Notes: generated from the sequence alone by a model not told the origin. Shown: positions 16,866 to 26,770, numbered from the stretch's first letter. The stretch is 64,000 bases of DNA from Enterococcus silesiacus (GCA_001465115.1 CP013614.1:1426001-1490000), one strand, 5' to 3'. Numbers and translations are program-made.

Positions 16866-19299
16866 ATATGTCGAAAATAACCTGGTATTCAATCATGATG
16901 GTGAGTGTTTTGCCTACTATGAATTGATCCCTTATAATTACAGTTTCCTGAGTCCAGAAGAAAAGTTTCAAGTACATGATAGCTTCCGTCAATTGATTGC
17001 TCAAAATCGTGATGGAAAAATTCATGCCTTGCAGCTTAGTACCGAATCCAGTATTCGGGCCACACAGGAACGATCTAAAAATGAAATCACAGGTAAATTA
17101 AAAGAAGTCGCAACTAAAAAAATAGACAAACAAACCGATGCGTTAGTTGAAATGATTGGAGACAATCAAGTTGACTATCGCTTTTTTATTGGCTTTAAAT
17201 TATCCCTCAATGATCAAGAAGTGACAATTAAGAATGTATCCAACGAGTTTTGGATTTCTTTACAAGACTTTTTTCATGATGTAAATCATAAACTTATGGG
17301 AGACTTTGTCTCTATGAGTAATGATGAAATTGATCGTTTTTCAAAAATGGAGCACCTTCTTGAAAATAAAACTTCAAAACGTTTTAAGATTCGTCGCGCA
17401 TCTAAAGATGATTTTGGCTATATCATTGAACACATTTATGGACAAACAGGAACGCCCTATGAAGAATACTCTTATCACCTACCAACTAAAAAACTAAAGA
17501 AAGAAACCTTGGTAAAGCGGTATGACCTTTTAAAACCAACCCGTTGCTTAATCGAAGAAAATCAGCGCTATTTGAAAATTGAAAATGAAGATGAAACAAC
17601 CTACGCTGCTTATTTTACAATTAATTCTGTTATTGGAGAACTTGGCTTTCCTAACAGCGAAATCTTTTATTACCAGCAACAACAATTCTCCTTCCCTATT
17701 GATACTTCTATGAACGTAGAAATTGTGACCAATAAAAAAGCTCTTTCTACTGTACGTAACAAAAAGAAAGAACTTAAAGATTTAGACAATCATGCATTTG
17801 AAAGCAATAATGAGACGAGCTCAAACGTCGTAGATGCATTAGATTCTGTAGATGAACTTGAAAGTACCTTAGATCAAACAAAAGAGTCTATGTACAAACT
17901 AAGCTATGTTGTCCGTGTCTCCGCAAGTGATCCCGATGAATTAAAACGTCGCTGCAATGAAGTTAAAGATTTCTATGATGATTTTAGTATCAAATTGGTG
18001 CGACCTTTTGGCGATATGCTTGGGTTACATGGTGAATTTATCCCTGCTTCTAAACGATATATAAACGACTATATCCAATACGTTACCTCTGATTTTCTTG
18101 CTGGACTAGGTTTTGGTGCGACTCAAATGCTAGGAGAAACTGAAGGAATCTATGTAGGATACAACCTAGATACAGGAAGAAATGTTTATCTAAAACCTAG
18201 CCTAGCTAGTCAAGGTGTAAAAGGGTCTATTACGAATGCCTTAGCTTCTGCGTTTATCGGTTCTCTTGGTGGTGGGAAATCCTTTAGTAATAACATGCTT
18301 GTTTATTATGCTGTTTTATTTGGTGGGCAAGCTGTTATCGTTGATCCAAAAGCAGAACGAGGAAACTGGAAAGAAACATTGCCAGACATTGCTCATGAGA
18401 TTAATATTGTGAACCTTACAAGTGAAGAAACCAATAAAGGGCTACTTGATCCGTATGTCATTTTAAAACGTCCTAAAGATAGTGAAAGCCTAGCGATTGA
18501 TATTTTGACGTTCTTAACAGGAATATCCAGTCGGGATGGTGAAAAATTCCCTGTCTTACGAAAAGCAATACGTCGGGTTACCAAAAGTAAAACTCGTGGA
18601 CTCTTACTTGTTCTGGATGAACTACGAAAAGAAGATACGGTTATCAGTAACCATATAGCCGATCACATTGAATCTTTTACCGACTACGATTTTGCCCACT
18701 TATTGTTTAGTGACGGAACTGTTGAACAGTCTATTAGTTTGGATAAGCAGCTCAATATTATTCAAGTTGCGGATTTAGTTCTTCCAGATGCTGAAACTGG
18801 GTTTGAAGAATATACGACAATGGAATTATTAAGCGTCGCTATGCTAATTGTTATTAGTACCTTTGCTTTAGATTTCATTCATTCTGATCGCTCTATCTTT
18901 AAAATTGTTGACCTAGATGAAGCCTGGAGTTTTCTTCAAGTAGCACAAGGAAAGACCCTTTCGATGAAGCTAGTCCGTGCTGGACGAGCCATGAATGCAG
19001 GGGTCTATTTTGTTACACAAAATGCGGATGATTTACTGGATGAAAAACTAAAAAACAATCTGGGATTAAAGTTTGCTTTCCGTTCTACGGATATTAATGA
19101 AATTAAAAAGACATTGGAATTCTTTGGTATTGATAAAGAAGATGAAGGCAATCAAAAACGATTAAGAGATTTAGAAAATGGTCAGTGCCTCCTTTCAGAT
19201 TTATATGGTCGTGTAGGTGTAATTCAATTTCATCCCATTTTTGAAGAGTTGCTAAATGCTTTTGATACAAGACCTCCTGTGAGAAAAAAGGTGTCCTAA
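16849..19299 (+). CDS. tcpF: VirB4-type conjugation ATPase TcpF (Tn916 Orf16-like)
   Basis: About 816 residues, the main ATPase of the type IV secretion system. Walker A GSLGGGKS (about 471-478), Walker B with DLDEAW (about 686-691) and a following AGRAMNAGVYFVTQNADD block are typical of VirB4/ConE. ATG 16849 is used because AAGGAG (16835-16840) lies 8 bases upstream. It overlaps the next gene through TAATG, implying coupled translation. It is intact. Confidence 0.95.
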   Translation: MKYPIKYVENNLVFNHDGECFAYYELIPYNYSFLSPEEKFQVHDSFRQLIAQNRDGKIHALQLSTESSIRATQERSKNEITGKLKEVATKKIDKQTDALVEMIGDNQVDYRFFIGFKLSLNDQEVTIKNVSNEFWISLQDFFHDVNHKLMGDFVSMSNDEIDRFSKMEHLLENKTSKRFKIRRASKDDFGYIIEHIYGQTGTPYEEYSYHLPTKKLKKETLVKRYDLLKPTRCLIEENQRYLKIENEDETTYAAYFTINSVIGELGFPNSEIFYYQQQQFSFPIDTSMNVEIVTNKKALSTVRNKKKELKDLDNHAFESNNETSSNVVDALDSVDELESTLDQTKESMYKLSYVVRVSASDPDELKRRCNEVKDFYDDFSIKLVRPFGDMLGLHGEFIPASKRYINDYIQYVTSDFLAGLGFGATQMLGETEGIYVGYNLDTGRNVYLKPSLASQGVKGSITNALASAFIGSLGGGKSFSNNMLVYYAVLFGGQAVIVDPKAERGNWKETLPDIAHEINIVNLTSEETNKGLLDPYVILKRPKDSESLAIDILTFLTGISSRDGEKFPVLRKAIRRVTKSKTRGLLLVLDELRKEDTVISNHIADHIESFTDYDFAHLLFSDGTVEQSISLDKQLNIIQVADLVLPDAETGFEEYTTMELLSVAMLIVISTFALDFIHSDRSIFKIVDLDEAWSFLQVAQGKTLSMKLVRAGRAMNAGVYFVTQNADDLLDEKLKNNLGLKFAFRSTDINEIKKTLEFFGIDKEDEGNQKRLRDLENGQCLLSDLYGRVGVIQFHPIFEELLNAFDTRPPVRKKVS

Positions 19300-21332
19300 T
19301 GAAACCAAAATGGCCTTTAAAGAAAATTATATTATCCATGCTTCTAGTTGTTGGGGTTGTTCTTCTTTCATTAATCTTATTAGGAACTTTTGTAGAAGCT
19401 GCTGGGTTGGTAGACGATACCATTAATTCCAGTAATGTTTATTCAAAATACCCTCTTGATAATTATCAATTAGATTTCTATGTCGATAACTCATGGGGCT
19501 GGTTGCCTTGGAACTGGGGTGATGGGATTGGAAAACAAGTAACGTATGGTCTTTATGCCATTACCAATTTCATTTGGACAATATCACTGTATCTTTCAAA
19601 TGCGACAGGTTACTTGATTCAAGAAGCGTACAAATTAGACTTTATTTCTCAAACAACTGATGCAATTGGTAAAAACATGCAAACCATTGCAGGAATTACG
19701 AAACATGGCTTTTCCAGTTCTGGATTCTATGTGGGCTTCCTATTGATTCTAATTTTAGTTTTGGGTATCTATGTCGCTTATACAGGATTATTAAAGCGGG
19801 AAACTACCAAAGCTGTTCAAGCCGTTATCAACTTTTTCGTAATCTTTATTTTATCTGCTTCTTTTATTGCTTATGCACCTGATTACATTCAAAAAATTAA
19901 TGAGTTCTCTACCGATGTAAGCAAAGCCAGTTTGGATATTGGGACAAAGATTATTTTGCCTAATTCTGACTCTAAAGGGAAAGACAGTGTCGATTTAATA
20001 CGAGATAGTTTATTCTCTATTCAAGTGCAACAGCCTTGGCTTCTTTTACAATACGATGATTCCAATATTGACTCGCTAGGAGAATCTCGTGTTGAAAAAC
20101 TGCTTTCCGTTAGTCCAACACTTAATGACGGAAAAGACAGAGAAACAACTGTTAAAGATGAGATTGAGAATAAGAAAAATAACAATTTGAGTATCACCAA
20201 AGCCATCAATCGACTGGGGACGGTCTTCTTCTTATTTTTCTTTAACATTGGTATTTCTATTTTTATCTTTCTACTCACAGGGATCATGATTTTCTCTCAA
20301 GCCCTCTTCATTGTCTACGCCATGTTTTTACCAATTAGTTTTCTGCTAAGTATGATTCCTAGTTTTCAAAGTACCAGTAAAAGAGCCGTTATGAAACTCT
20401 TTAATGTCATCATGACTCGAGCAGGTATTACATTGATTATTACCGTTGCCTTTAGTATTTCTACCATGTTGTATTCATTATCCGCAAGTTCGCCCTTCTT
20501 TATGACGGCGTTCTTACAGATTGTTACGTTTGCTGGTATCTATTTAAAATTAGGCGACTTAATGAGTCTATTTGCGTTGCAAAGCAGCGATTCTCAAGGT
20601 GTTGGAAAACAAATTTTCCGTAGACCTAAACACTTAGTTAATCGCCAAACAAGAAAAATCCAACGCCAACTCAGTAAAAATCTTACTTCAGAAGGCTCAC
20701 CTTCTAAAAAGAAAGCAACAGCTAATAGTAAATCTGTTCCTCAAACTCACGACAGACAAAATAATGTTCCTTCACTTATTAAACCGAAGCAACCATTATC
20801 AGAACGACTTGGGAAAACAACAGGCAATGTGTTAGATATAAAACAACGAGCAAGTGATAAAACCAAACTGTTAAAAGAGCAAACAAAAGATTTACCGACA
20901 CAAGCTAAATATGCGGTTCATAAAAAGAAAGTTAACTTAAAAGAAGGGATTCAAAACTTTTCTGATACAATTAAAAATACACCACAAAAAAATCATGGCG
21001 AACGATTGAAACATCACCAGCAACATAGAAAAACAATTGCACAAAAACGATTAGAAATGGAACAAGCAAAAACAAATCGTAAAACTAGATCACCTAAAAC
21101 TCAAAATAAAACGAATTCAAAAACACCAAATCATCAACGTCCGCTTACAAAAGATACTATCAAGCCCTATCCAAAATCAGAAAAAGTGAATGTATCAACT
21201 ACACCAAACATCCGTGAAAATAGCCCCTCTAAAAATAAGAATCCTCACCCTAAACAATTAAAAGATAATCAAGCCCCGAGGAACACGACACTGGAAAGAA
21301 AGCAACCAAACAAACGAGGTTCTAAAAAATGA
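19299..21332 (+). CDS. tcpH: Polytopic conjugation protein TcpH (VirB6-like, Tn916 Orf15-like)
   Basis: 677 residues. Hydrophobic segments lie near 8-32, 80-100, 140-160, 172-192, 305-330, 340-355, 372-392 and 400-420, followed by a long hydrophilic, basic, low-complexity tail (about 440-677) rich in K, T, N, Q and P. This is the VirB6-like membrane core of the channel (ConG in ICEBs1). It starts at the TAATG overlap with tcpF and ends in an ATGA overlap with the hydrolase gene. The tail is cytoplasmic or envelope-exposed; its role is unknown. Confidence 0.9.
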   Translation: MKPKWPLKKIILSMLLVVGVVLLSLILLGTFVEAAGLVDDTINSSNVYSKYPLDNYQLDFYVDNSWGWLPWNWGDGIGKQVTYGLYAITNFIWTISLYLSNATGYLIQEAYKLDFISQTTDAIGKNMQTIAGITKHGFSSSGFYVGFLLILILVLGIYVAYTGLLKRETTKAVQAVINFFVIFILSASFIAYAPDYIQKINEFSTDVSKASLDIGTKIILPNSDSKGKDSVDLIRDSLFSIQVQQPWLLLQYDDSNIDSLGESRVEKLLSVSPTLNDGKDRETTVKDEIENKKNNNLSITKAINRLGTVFFLFFFNIGISIFIFLLTGIMIFSQALFIVYAMFLPISFLLSMIPSFQSTSKRAVMKLFNVIMTRAGITLIITVAFSISTMLYSLSASSPFFMTAFLQIVTFAGIYLKLGDLMSLFALQSSDSQGVGKQIFRRPKHLVNRQTRKIQRQLSKNLTSEGSPSKKKATANSKSVPQTHDRQNNVPSLIKPKQPLSERLGKTTGNVLDIKQRASDKTKLLKEQTKDLPTQAKYAVHKKKVNLKEGIQNFSDTIKNTPQKNHGERLKHHQQHRKTIAQKRLEMEQAKTNRKTRSPKTQNKTNSKTPNHQRPLTKDTIKPYPKSEKVNVSTTPNIRENSPSKNKNPHPKQLKDNQAPRNTTLERKQPNKRGSKK

Positions 21333-22339
21333 AAATCTTAAAACTAAAGTTTACTCTACTACTTGGTAGTTTATTTATGATCCTATTTGGCTTAATTTTC
21401 TGCGTCACTCTTTTTTTCTCAGATGATGACAGTAGCGCTCAAGACTCTTCTGATATAGGTGGGTTATCTGTTTCAAAAGAGGTTCTTTCTCATAAGAATA
21501 CAGTTGAGAAATACTGCAAGGAATATGATATTTCAAAATATGTTCGCTATATTCTTGCGATTATGCAGGTTGAGTCTGGTGGGAAAGGTCAAGATGTAAT
21601 GCAAAGTAGTGAGTCTCTAGGACTTCCTCCAAATACCTTATCTACTGAAGAATCAATTAAACAAGGTTGTAAGTACTTTAGCGAACTTTTGAAATCCTCC
21701 AATGACTTAGGCTGCGATGTTGATTCAGTCATTCAATCCTATAATTATGGTGGTGGCTTTCTACAATACGTTGCTTCTCACGGAAAGAAATATTCTTATG
21801 AGCTAGCAGAAAACTTCTCAAAAGAAAAATCAGGTGGAGCTAGGGTTAGCTATCCCAATCCAATTGCCATTCCTATCAACGGTGGATGGCGATACAACTA
21901 TGGCAATCAATTTTATGTGAAATTAGTTTCTCAATATCTAACGGTGACTGAATTTGATAATAAAACTGTCCAAGCAATTATGGATGAAGCGTTGAAGTAT
22001 CAGGGCTATCCTTACGTCTTTGGTGGTGCCAGTCCTGAAACAAGTTTTGATTGCAGTGGTTTAACGTTATGGTGTTTTGGAAAAGCTGGTATAAGCCTTC
22101 CTAGAATTGCTCAAGCACAATATGACGCCACACAACACATTCCATTAACTGAAGCAAAAGCTGGGGACTTAGTTTTCTTCCACTCAACTTACGATACATC
22201 GGACTATGTTACACATGTTGGCATCGTCGTATCTCCAACTCAAATGTATCACGCAGGAGATCCTATTGGTTATGGTGACCTTACTTCGACCTATTGGCAG
22301 CAACATCTGATCGGTGCAGGAAGAATCATTACTAAATAA
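21329..22339 (+). CDS. tcpG: Bifunctional cell-wall hydrolase (lysozyme-like + NlpC/P60), Tn916 Orf14-like
   Basis: 336 residues. An N-terminal membrane anchor (about 9-29), a lysozyme-like muramidase domain with ILAIMQVESGGKGQDVMQ (catalytic Glu in QVESGG), then an NlpC/P60 endopeptidase domain with catalytic Cys in FDCSGLTLWCF (about 242) and His in THVGIVV. This matches CwlT of ICEBs1, which opens peptidoglycan for the conjugation channel. Start by ATGA overlap with tcpH. Confidence 0.95.
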   Translation: MKILKLKFTLLLGSLFMILFGLIFCVTLFFSDDDSSAQDSSDIGGLSVSKEVLSHKNTVEKYCKEYDISKYVRYILAIMQVESGGKGQDVMQSSESLGLPPNTLSTEESIKQGCKYFSELLKSSNDLGCDVDSVIQSYNYGGGFLQYVASHGKKYSYELAENFSKEKSGGARVSYPNPIAIPINGGWRYNYGNQFYVKLVSQYLTVTEFDNKTVQAIMDEALKYQGYPYVFGGASPETSFDCSGLTLWCFGKAGISLPRIAQAQYDATQHIPLTEAKAGDLVFFHSTYDTSDYVTHVGIVVSPTQMYHAGDPIGYGDLTSTYWQQHLIGAGRIITK

Positions 22340-22357
22340 GAGAAAGGAATCACATTC

Positions 22358-23260
22358 ATGAAAATCAAACTAGAGAGAAAAGAAAAAAGAAACAAAGTCA
22401 AAAAAGTTCCTACAATAAAAGTAGGAACGCATAAAAAAATGACAACAGCATTATGGATTTTACTGCTAGCAAGTATTACTTTTGGAGTTTATAAAAACTT
22501 TACAGCCATCGATCAACATACGACTCATGAAAAAGAAGTCATTGAACAACGAGTCATTGATACAAATAAAATCGAAAGCTTCAGTCGAAACTTCATTACG
22601 ATTTTTTATTCTTGGGAACGTAATCAAAAAGCATTAGATCAACGTACTGAAAAATTAAAAGATTATCTCACAGAAGATTTACAAATCCTAAATGCAGATA
22701 TGGTGAGGACTGATATTCCTACAAATTCTACAGTTGAATCCATTCAGTTTTGGGGAATTGAGCCAATCGATAAAAACAACTTTGAGGTTCTATTTACTGT
22801 TAACCAAGATATTACTGAACAAAAAAAGAAACAAACCACTCACTCAGCCTATACTTTTACTGTCCATGTGGACGATAAAGAAAATATGGTTATTATAAAA
22901 AATCCAACGATTAGTAGCATCCCTACTAAATCAAAGTACAAGCCAAAAGTTAGTGATAGCGGCGGAACCGTAGATGCCAAAAATACAGAAGAAATTGATT
23001 CATTCTTAAAAACATTCTTTAAACTTTATCCTAAAGCCAATGAAAAAGAACTGTCTTACTACGTTAATAATCGAGCATTAAAGCCTATTAATAAAGAGTA
23101 TCAATTTTTGGAATTAGCTTCTGCTAATTATTCATTAAAGGATGGCCAAGTCATTGCACAAATATCAATAAAATATCTTGATCCATTAACTAAGACTACT
23201 CAGACTTCTGAATTCAATCTGGTTTTGCAAAAATTTCAAAATTGGATGATTATGAACTAA
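22358..23260 (+). CDS. tcpC: Conjugation channel protein TcpC (VirB8-like, Tn916 Orf13-like)
   Basis: 300 residues. Basic cytoplasmic N-terminus, one membrane helix (about 29-46), then two tandem NTF2-like domains facing the wall zone, as in TcpC of pCW3 and ConB of ICEBs1. It is a bitopic channel subunit. Ribosome site GAAAGGAA precedes ATG 22358. It is the last gene of the transfer operon, with a terminator 9 bases after the stop. Confidence 0.92.
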   Translation: MKIKLERKEKRNKVKKVPTIKVGTHKKMTTALWILLLASITFGVYKNFTAIDQHTTHEKEVIEQRVIDTNKIESFSRNFITIFYSWERNQKALDQRTEKLKDYLTEDLQILNADMVRTDIPTNSTVESIQFWGIEPIDKNNFEVLFTVNQDITEQKKKQTTHSAYTFTVHVDDKENMVIIKNPTISSIPTKSKYKPKVSDSGGTVDAKNTEEIDSFLKTFFKLYPKANEKELSYYVNNRALKPINKEYQFLELASANYSLKDGQVIAQISIKYLDPLTKTTQTSEFNLVLQKFQNWMIMN

Positions 23261-23268
23261 TAAATATG

Positions 23269-23308
23269 AAAAGGGCTCGGAAAATATATCCTGAGCCCTT
23301 TTATATTT
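23269..23308. terminator. Terminator of the transfer operon
   Basis: AAAAGGGCTC (23269-23278) pairs with GAGCCCTTTT (23293-23302). The symmetrical A and T flanks allow it to work for both converging operons. Confidence 0.8.
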
Positions 23309-23364
23309 CGAGAAATCTCTACAAATACAGATTTCTCATTCTCTTAGTTAGTGACAGCTAAATT

Positions 23365-23829
23365 TCAGAATTCAAACAATTTTTCTACTTCTTCTTTGTT
23401 TTGATAACCGACACTTTCCTTAGTAATTTTTCCTTCTTCCAAATGAATGACCGCGGGAACAACCTTAATATCTAAAATATCAAGTATTTCAAGCATTTCT
23501 ATTTCATCTTTTTCTCGCTCTAGGTCAATGTCATAATAGTATACTTGTTTTTTATTTTCTTTAAGAACACTTTCCAGTACTGGAGAAAAATCTCTACATT
23601 CTTCACAAGTCGATCTTCCTATATATACCCAAATGTCCTTCTTTTCATTTAAACTCGAAGAAAAATCTTGACTGTTAAGAGAAATAAAAACTGATTCTGT
23701 ATTTTTTGATTTTGAATGAACAGTAAAAAAAGTAACTACAGCTAGGCTAAATAATAATCCAAAAATGATAGAAAGTATCTTAATTTTCTTATTTAAAATA
23801 TCTACTCTCTCCTTATTTTTACGATTCAC
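23365..23829 (-). CDS. Membrane-anchored thioredoxin-like protein, bacteriocin partner
   Basis: 154 residues. One N-terminal membrane helix (about 18-37), then a thioredoxin fold outside the cell with active site STCEECRDF and a cis-proline segment VVPAVIHLEEGK. It is probably a thiol-disulfide oxidoreductase of the bacteriocin accessory (Bta-like) group. GTG start shares TAGTG with the stop of the upstream bacteriocin-precursor gene, so the two are translationally coupled. With six cysteines in the precursor C-terminus, disulfide formation or immunity are the natural roles; which one is not shown. Confidence 0.75.
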   Translation of the reverse strand: MNRKNKERVDILNKKIKILSIIFGLLFSLAVVTFFTVHSKSKNTESVFISLNSQDFSSSLNEKKDIWVYIGRSTCEECRDFSPVLESVLKENKKQVYYYDIDLEREKDEIEMLEILDILDIKVVPAVIHLEEGKITKESVGYQNKEEVEKLFEF

Positions 23830-24632
23830 TAAAGATTAAAACACGCTATGACTGCACCAATATCAGCAGCACCTATCGTCGCTACTGCACCAATACAAGC
23901 TACGCAGATAGGAACTACTGCTGGGCATGAGGCAATACAAGTTCCTGCAATTAAATATGCAACTACTCCATTTACACCAGCTACAGCAGCAATACATCCT
24001 GCAATGGCTCCTATCCCACGTGTTTCAATTTTTTGTGCATCTGCTTTTAGTCCATCAAGCCCTTTTTGTATTTCATTGTCACTAATGTAATCAATATTTG
24101 TTTTATTACTTTGAATCAATTGTCCATCGATATATGACGAGATAATAAACTTGTCACTAGAACTTTTAGTAATTAACGTCTCTGAAAAAGACACAAGTTC
24201 ATTGCTTTCACCATAAACTACGGTTAAATTACTAATTAAACTGTAACCTTCTCCGCTGATAGGTATAGAAATTGATGTGTAATTTTGACTATTTTTAGTG
24301 ATATTCAAGAAAGTAGCATTTTCAAGATCTAAATTTGCATTTGAACTATTTAATAAAATGTTTTCATTTGAAATATCACGATTTACAAAATTTTTAATTT
24401 CTTCAGTCTTTTCTGAATCTTTAATTTCACTAGAATTATTCGCTAGTTCCATCATTTTTCCGAAAGATTGATTTGCATTTTTGTCTTTATAAACTGACTC
24501 ACTATTAATTTTGTTCCCGTGGCTTTCAGCTGCTATGGCTATAGCTGGGGAAAAACACTGACTTATTGTCATGACTATCACCGCTAACAAGACCATTTTA
24601 ACTAATAAAGAATTTTTTGCTTTTTCTAACAT
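23829..24632 (-). CDS. Halocin-C8-like bacteriocin precursor (putative)
   Basis: 267 residues. Signal peptide (about 1-35, ends AIAIAAES), a hydrophilic proregion (about 36-205) and a C-terminal Gly/Ala/Val/Ile-rich, Cys-rich segment beginning near IETRGIGAIAGC. That segment has six cysteines in the blocks GTCIASC, VPICVAC and VIACFNL. This layout resembles halocin-C8-type precursors, in which the C-terminal Cys-rich peptide is released and kills competitors while the proregion gives immunity. Strong ribosome site GGAGGAGGG before ATG 24632. Coupled to a thioredoxin-like gene and followed upstream by an XRE-membrane regulator. Family assignment is by pattern; activity is inferred. Confidence 0.6.
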   Translation of the reverse strand: MLEKAKNSLLVKMVLLAVIVMTISQCFSPAIAIAAESHGNKINSESVYKDKNANQSFGKMMELANNSSEIKDSEKTEEIKNFVNRDISNENILLNSSNANLDLENATFLNITKNSQNYTSISIPISGEGYSLISNLTVVYGESNELVSFSETLITKSSSDKFIISSYIDGQLIQSNKTNIDYISDNEIQKGLDGLKADAQKIETRGIGAIAGCIAAVAGVNGVVAYLIAGTCIASCPAVVPICVACIGAVATIGAADIGAVIACFNL

Positions 24633-24906
24633 AATAAACCCTCCTCCAAATTAAAAATATTTTTGATCATGTTACTTTTATAAGTCTAAAATATTAAACC
24701 AAACACCTCCTCAACAAATTAAATTTATATAACAGTTCATAGAAGTAAGAATAGTTTTTAGGAAGATACTATAATTTACTACTATGAAAGTTAAACATAA
24801 TTAATTAACATACATTAACTTTACTGTTAATGTTAAAAATAACATTGTGATTATTTGAGCATATAGGAATAAAAGTAATTGTATCTTAAAAATAGCTATA
24901 CAGTAT

Positions 24907-25422
24907 TTAATTTGTAAAAAGACTTGGGATCAGAATAATTAAAGAAATTGCAAGAACAACAACTAGCACAAGTAATGGAATGACTATCCAACTTTTACCT
25001 ACCTTTTTCTGCAATGTATCGGCTCTTTTTTTAAAATAAAACATCGGTACAAAATTTGAAAATATACTTACTGTAACAATAATAGTTGCTTGTGCTGACA
25101 GATGACCCCACCATTTTTGACTTAATAATAAAACCACTAAGCTGATATTTGTAATTAAAGGTGGAAGAGAAAGTTTTCTCATCATATTTAGTTCTGCTTG
25201 ATCTTTAATGTCTCTCACAATATCTGATCCCTCCAATAATAAATGATCCAAAGACAAGTCATACAAATGAGCTAAGCGAATCAAGCTCTCTATATCAGGA
25301 TATGTTTTCTTAGTTTCCCAATTTGAAACTGATTTCTGGGATACAAAAATTTTTTCTGCAACTTGTTCTTGTGTCATTGATAATTCTTTTCGTCTTTTTT
25401 TTAAAACTTCGTTGATTTCCAT
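24907..25422 (-). CDS. XRE regulator with C-terminal membrane segments
   Basis: 171 residues. XRE helix-turn-helix (about 7-62: LSMTQEQVAEKIFVSQKSVS, YPDIESLIRLAHLYDLSLDHLL), then three hydrophobic helices (about 88-101, 109-129, 145-168). This build is common for membrane-linked regulators near bacteriocin genes, where the membrane part may sense the peptide or give immunity. It is upstream of the bacteriocin precursor on the same strand, with a 274-base gap. GAGGGTG precedes ATG 25422. Confidence 0.75.
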   Translation of the reverse strand: MEINEVLKKRRKELSMTQEQVAEKIFVSQKSVSNWETKKTYPDIESLIRLAHLYDLSLDHLLLEGSDIVRDIKDQAELNMMRKLSLPPLITNISLVVLLLSQKWWGHLSAQATIIVTVSIFSNFVPMFYFKKRADTLQKKVGKSWIVIPLLVLVVVLAISLIILIPSLFTN

Positions 25423-26009
25423 ATTTTTTACACCCTCACTTTACTATTAATTTATAATATTTCTCTACCCAAGCTACTTACTAAACTAAGAAAAGTCCAT
25501 AGAAAATCATTACTAAAGCTGATATATCAAGGTTTTCCCAACAATTTAATTTCTATAATTAAAATCTTAATTATAAATCACATTACTCATTTAGAAAAAA
25601 ATACCTACTAAAATTTATATCCCTTAAAAACCTCTTCCCTCACATATATATAAAATACATTCGGTGGAACGTTAGTACAAGTATAGTTGAATCACGATTG
25701 CCTCAATAACCTCATAAACTCCATCCCAAACCGAAAGTAACATTGACTCATAGATTTATAATTTTTTTCTTGTCAACGGTATTTTTGTTCTCTTGAGAGT
25801 GTAATATAAGTGGAAATTAATTTTAGTTTACTACTTATAAATTTACAGGCTTATCGAATAGTGAAACGTTTCATATCAATTTGTTAAAATAACATACCAT
25901 CACTAAATTTAACTATTCCAACTAATAACCTTTTATGCGTTGAACATAGTAGGTATTTTGATTTCATAAAAACTTTTACAAGTTTTTATGTTAGCTATCT
26001 TTAATTACA
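25423..26009. other. Intergenic region upstream of the XRE regulator
   Basis: About 590 AT-rich bases with no credible ORF. A perfect 11-bp hairpin, CATAAAAACTT (25965-25975) with AAGTTTTTATG (25980-25990), lies near its right end. A plus-strand promoter-like pair (TTGTCA near 25773, TAATATAAG near 25802) leads to no gene, so a small RNA is possible but unsupported. Confidence 0.4.
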
Positions 26010-26046
26010 GTTAAAAAAAATGACTGAGAAACTAATCCCAGTCATC
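26010..26046 (-). terminator. Terminator of the sigma/HTH operon
   Basis: On the minus strand ATGACTG, a 12-base loop and CAGTCAT (26045 to 26020) are followed by a run of T. Confidence 0.75.
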
Positions 26047-26088
26047 GATATATTTTAAAGATCAAGGAATTGTATAACAAACATTTAA

Positions 26089-26280
26089 TTAGGGTCGAAC
26101 TTTAAAATCCAGTATCAATCTAATAAAATGCTCCGATAGTTCCTGATAACAGTCTAAATCTAGTTCACCATACCTTGCTGATTCTTTTAATAATAATGGT
26201 CGAAATTGTTGATATAATTGTTCCATTGCTTTTTTATCTCCTCCTTGTGCCTCTATTACTAGAGAAGTAATTGTTTCCAT
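26089..26280 (-). CDS. Small helix-turn-helix protein, Tn916 Orf8-like (HTH_16)
   Basis: About 63 residues: METITSLVIEAQGGDKKAME, then QFRPLLLKESARYG and the conserved end YQELSEHFIRLILDFK. This is the pattern of the small conserved helix-turn-helix family paired with Orf7-type sigma-like proteins in Tn916 relatives. The ATG at 26280 is used because AAAGGAGG lies 8 bases upstream; the longer frame from 26313 has no ribosome site. It is the last gene of a minus-strand operon, opposite in orientation to Tn916 orf7-orf8. Confidence 0.75.
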   Translation of the reverse strand: METITSLVIEAQGGDKKAMEQLYQQFRPLLLKESARYGELDLDCYQELSEHFIRLILDFKVRP

Positions 26281-26348
26281 GTCCCATTCCTCCTTTAAAT
26301 TTTCTTCTGACATATTAAGGAGGGGCCCTGACGTAAATGGATTTATTA

Positions 26349-26750
26349 CTATCTTTTCATTAACACCTTTAACTTTTTTAATAGCCTTTTTTTGTAAATT
26401 GAAATAGCTTGTTGAGATAAGTTTTTTTCCTTAGCAATGACTGTGTCACTTTTTCCAACAATAAACTTTTCAAATAGAAAATTTTTTTCTTTTTCACTCA
26501 ATTCTTTAACAGCCTGTATTAATTGCTCATTATCAAAATACCCTTCAAGATTCTTCTTATCTATCATCTGTATATTAGTTAGCACAAAATAGCTATCGAT
26601 TGAAAAATTTATTGGATCAAAGTCTTGAAAATCCGTCAAAATTGCTCTAGCTAAATAGCTATTCTTTTTCCGGTAATAGTTGTTTGCATGATAGTGTATT
26701 CCAATATGAATGTACTTCTTTAATTTATTATCATTTGGAGTATTTGCCAC
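26349..26750 (-). CDS. Sigma-70-like regulator (Orf7-type)
   Basis: 133 residues. The C-terminal part (LSEKEKNFLFEKFIVGKSDT, LSQQAISIYKKRLLKKLK) is a sigma region 4-type helix-turn-helix; the N-terminal part is weakly region 2-like. GTG 26750 has AAGGAG 9 bases upstream. By analogy with Tn916 Orf7 it may control excision and transfer genes, or by neighbourhood the bacteriocin genes. Target promoters are unknown. Confidence 0.7.
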   Translation of the reverse strand: MANTPNDNKLKKYIHIGIHYHANNYYRKKNSYLARAILTDFQDFDPINFSIDSYFVLTNIQMIDKKNLEGYFDNEQLIQAVKELSEKEKNFLFEKFIVGKSDTVIAKEKNLSQQAISIYKKRLLKKLKVLMKR

Positions 26751-26770
26751 GTTAACTAGCTCCTTTGCAT

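Noticed and set aside
20600..21330. Low-complexity Lys/Thr/Asn-rich tail of TcpH as a separate gene or repeat array
   Set aside because: It stays in frame with the membrane part, and the stop overlaps the next gene by ATGA, as in related transfer operons.
23848..24090. Plus-strand 80-codon frame rich in Ala, Pro and Thr
   Set aside because: It is the mirror image of the Cys-rich bacteriocin segment, with no ribosome site.
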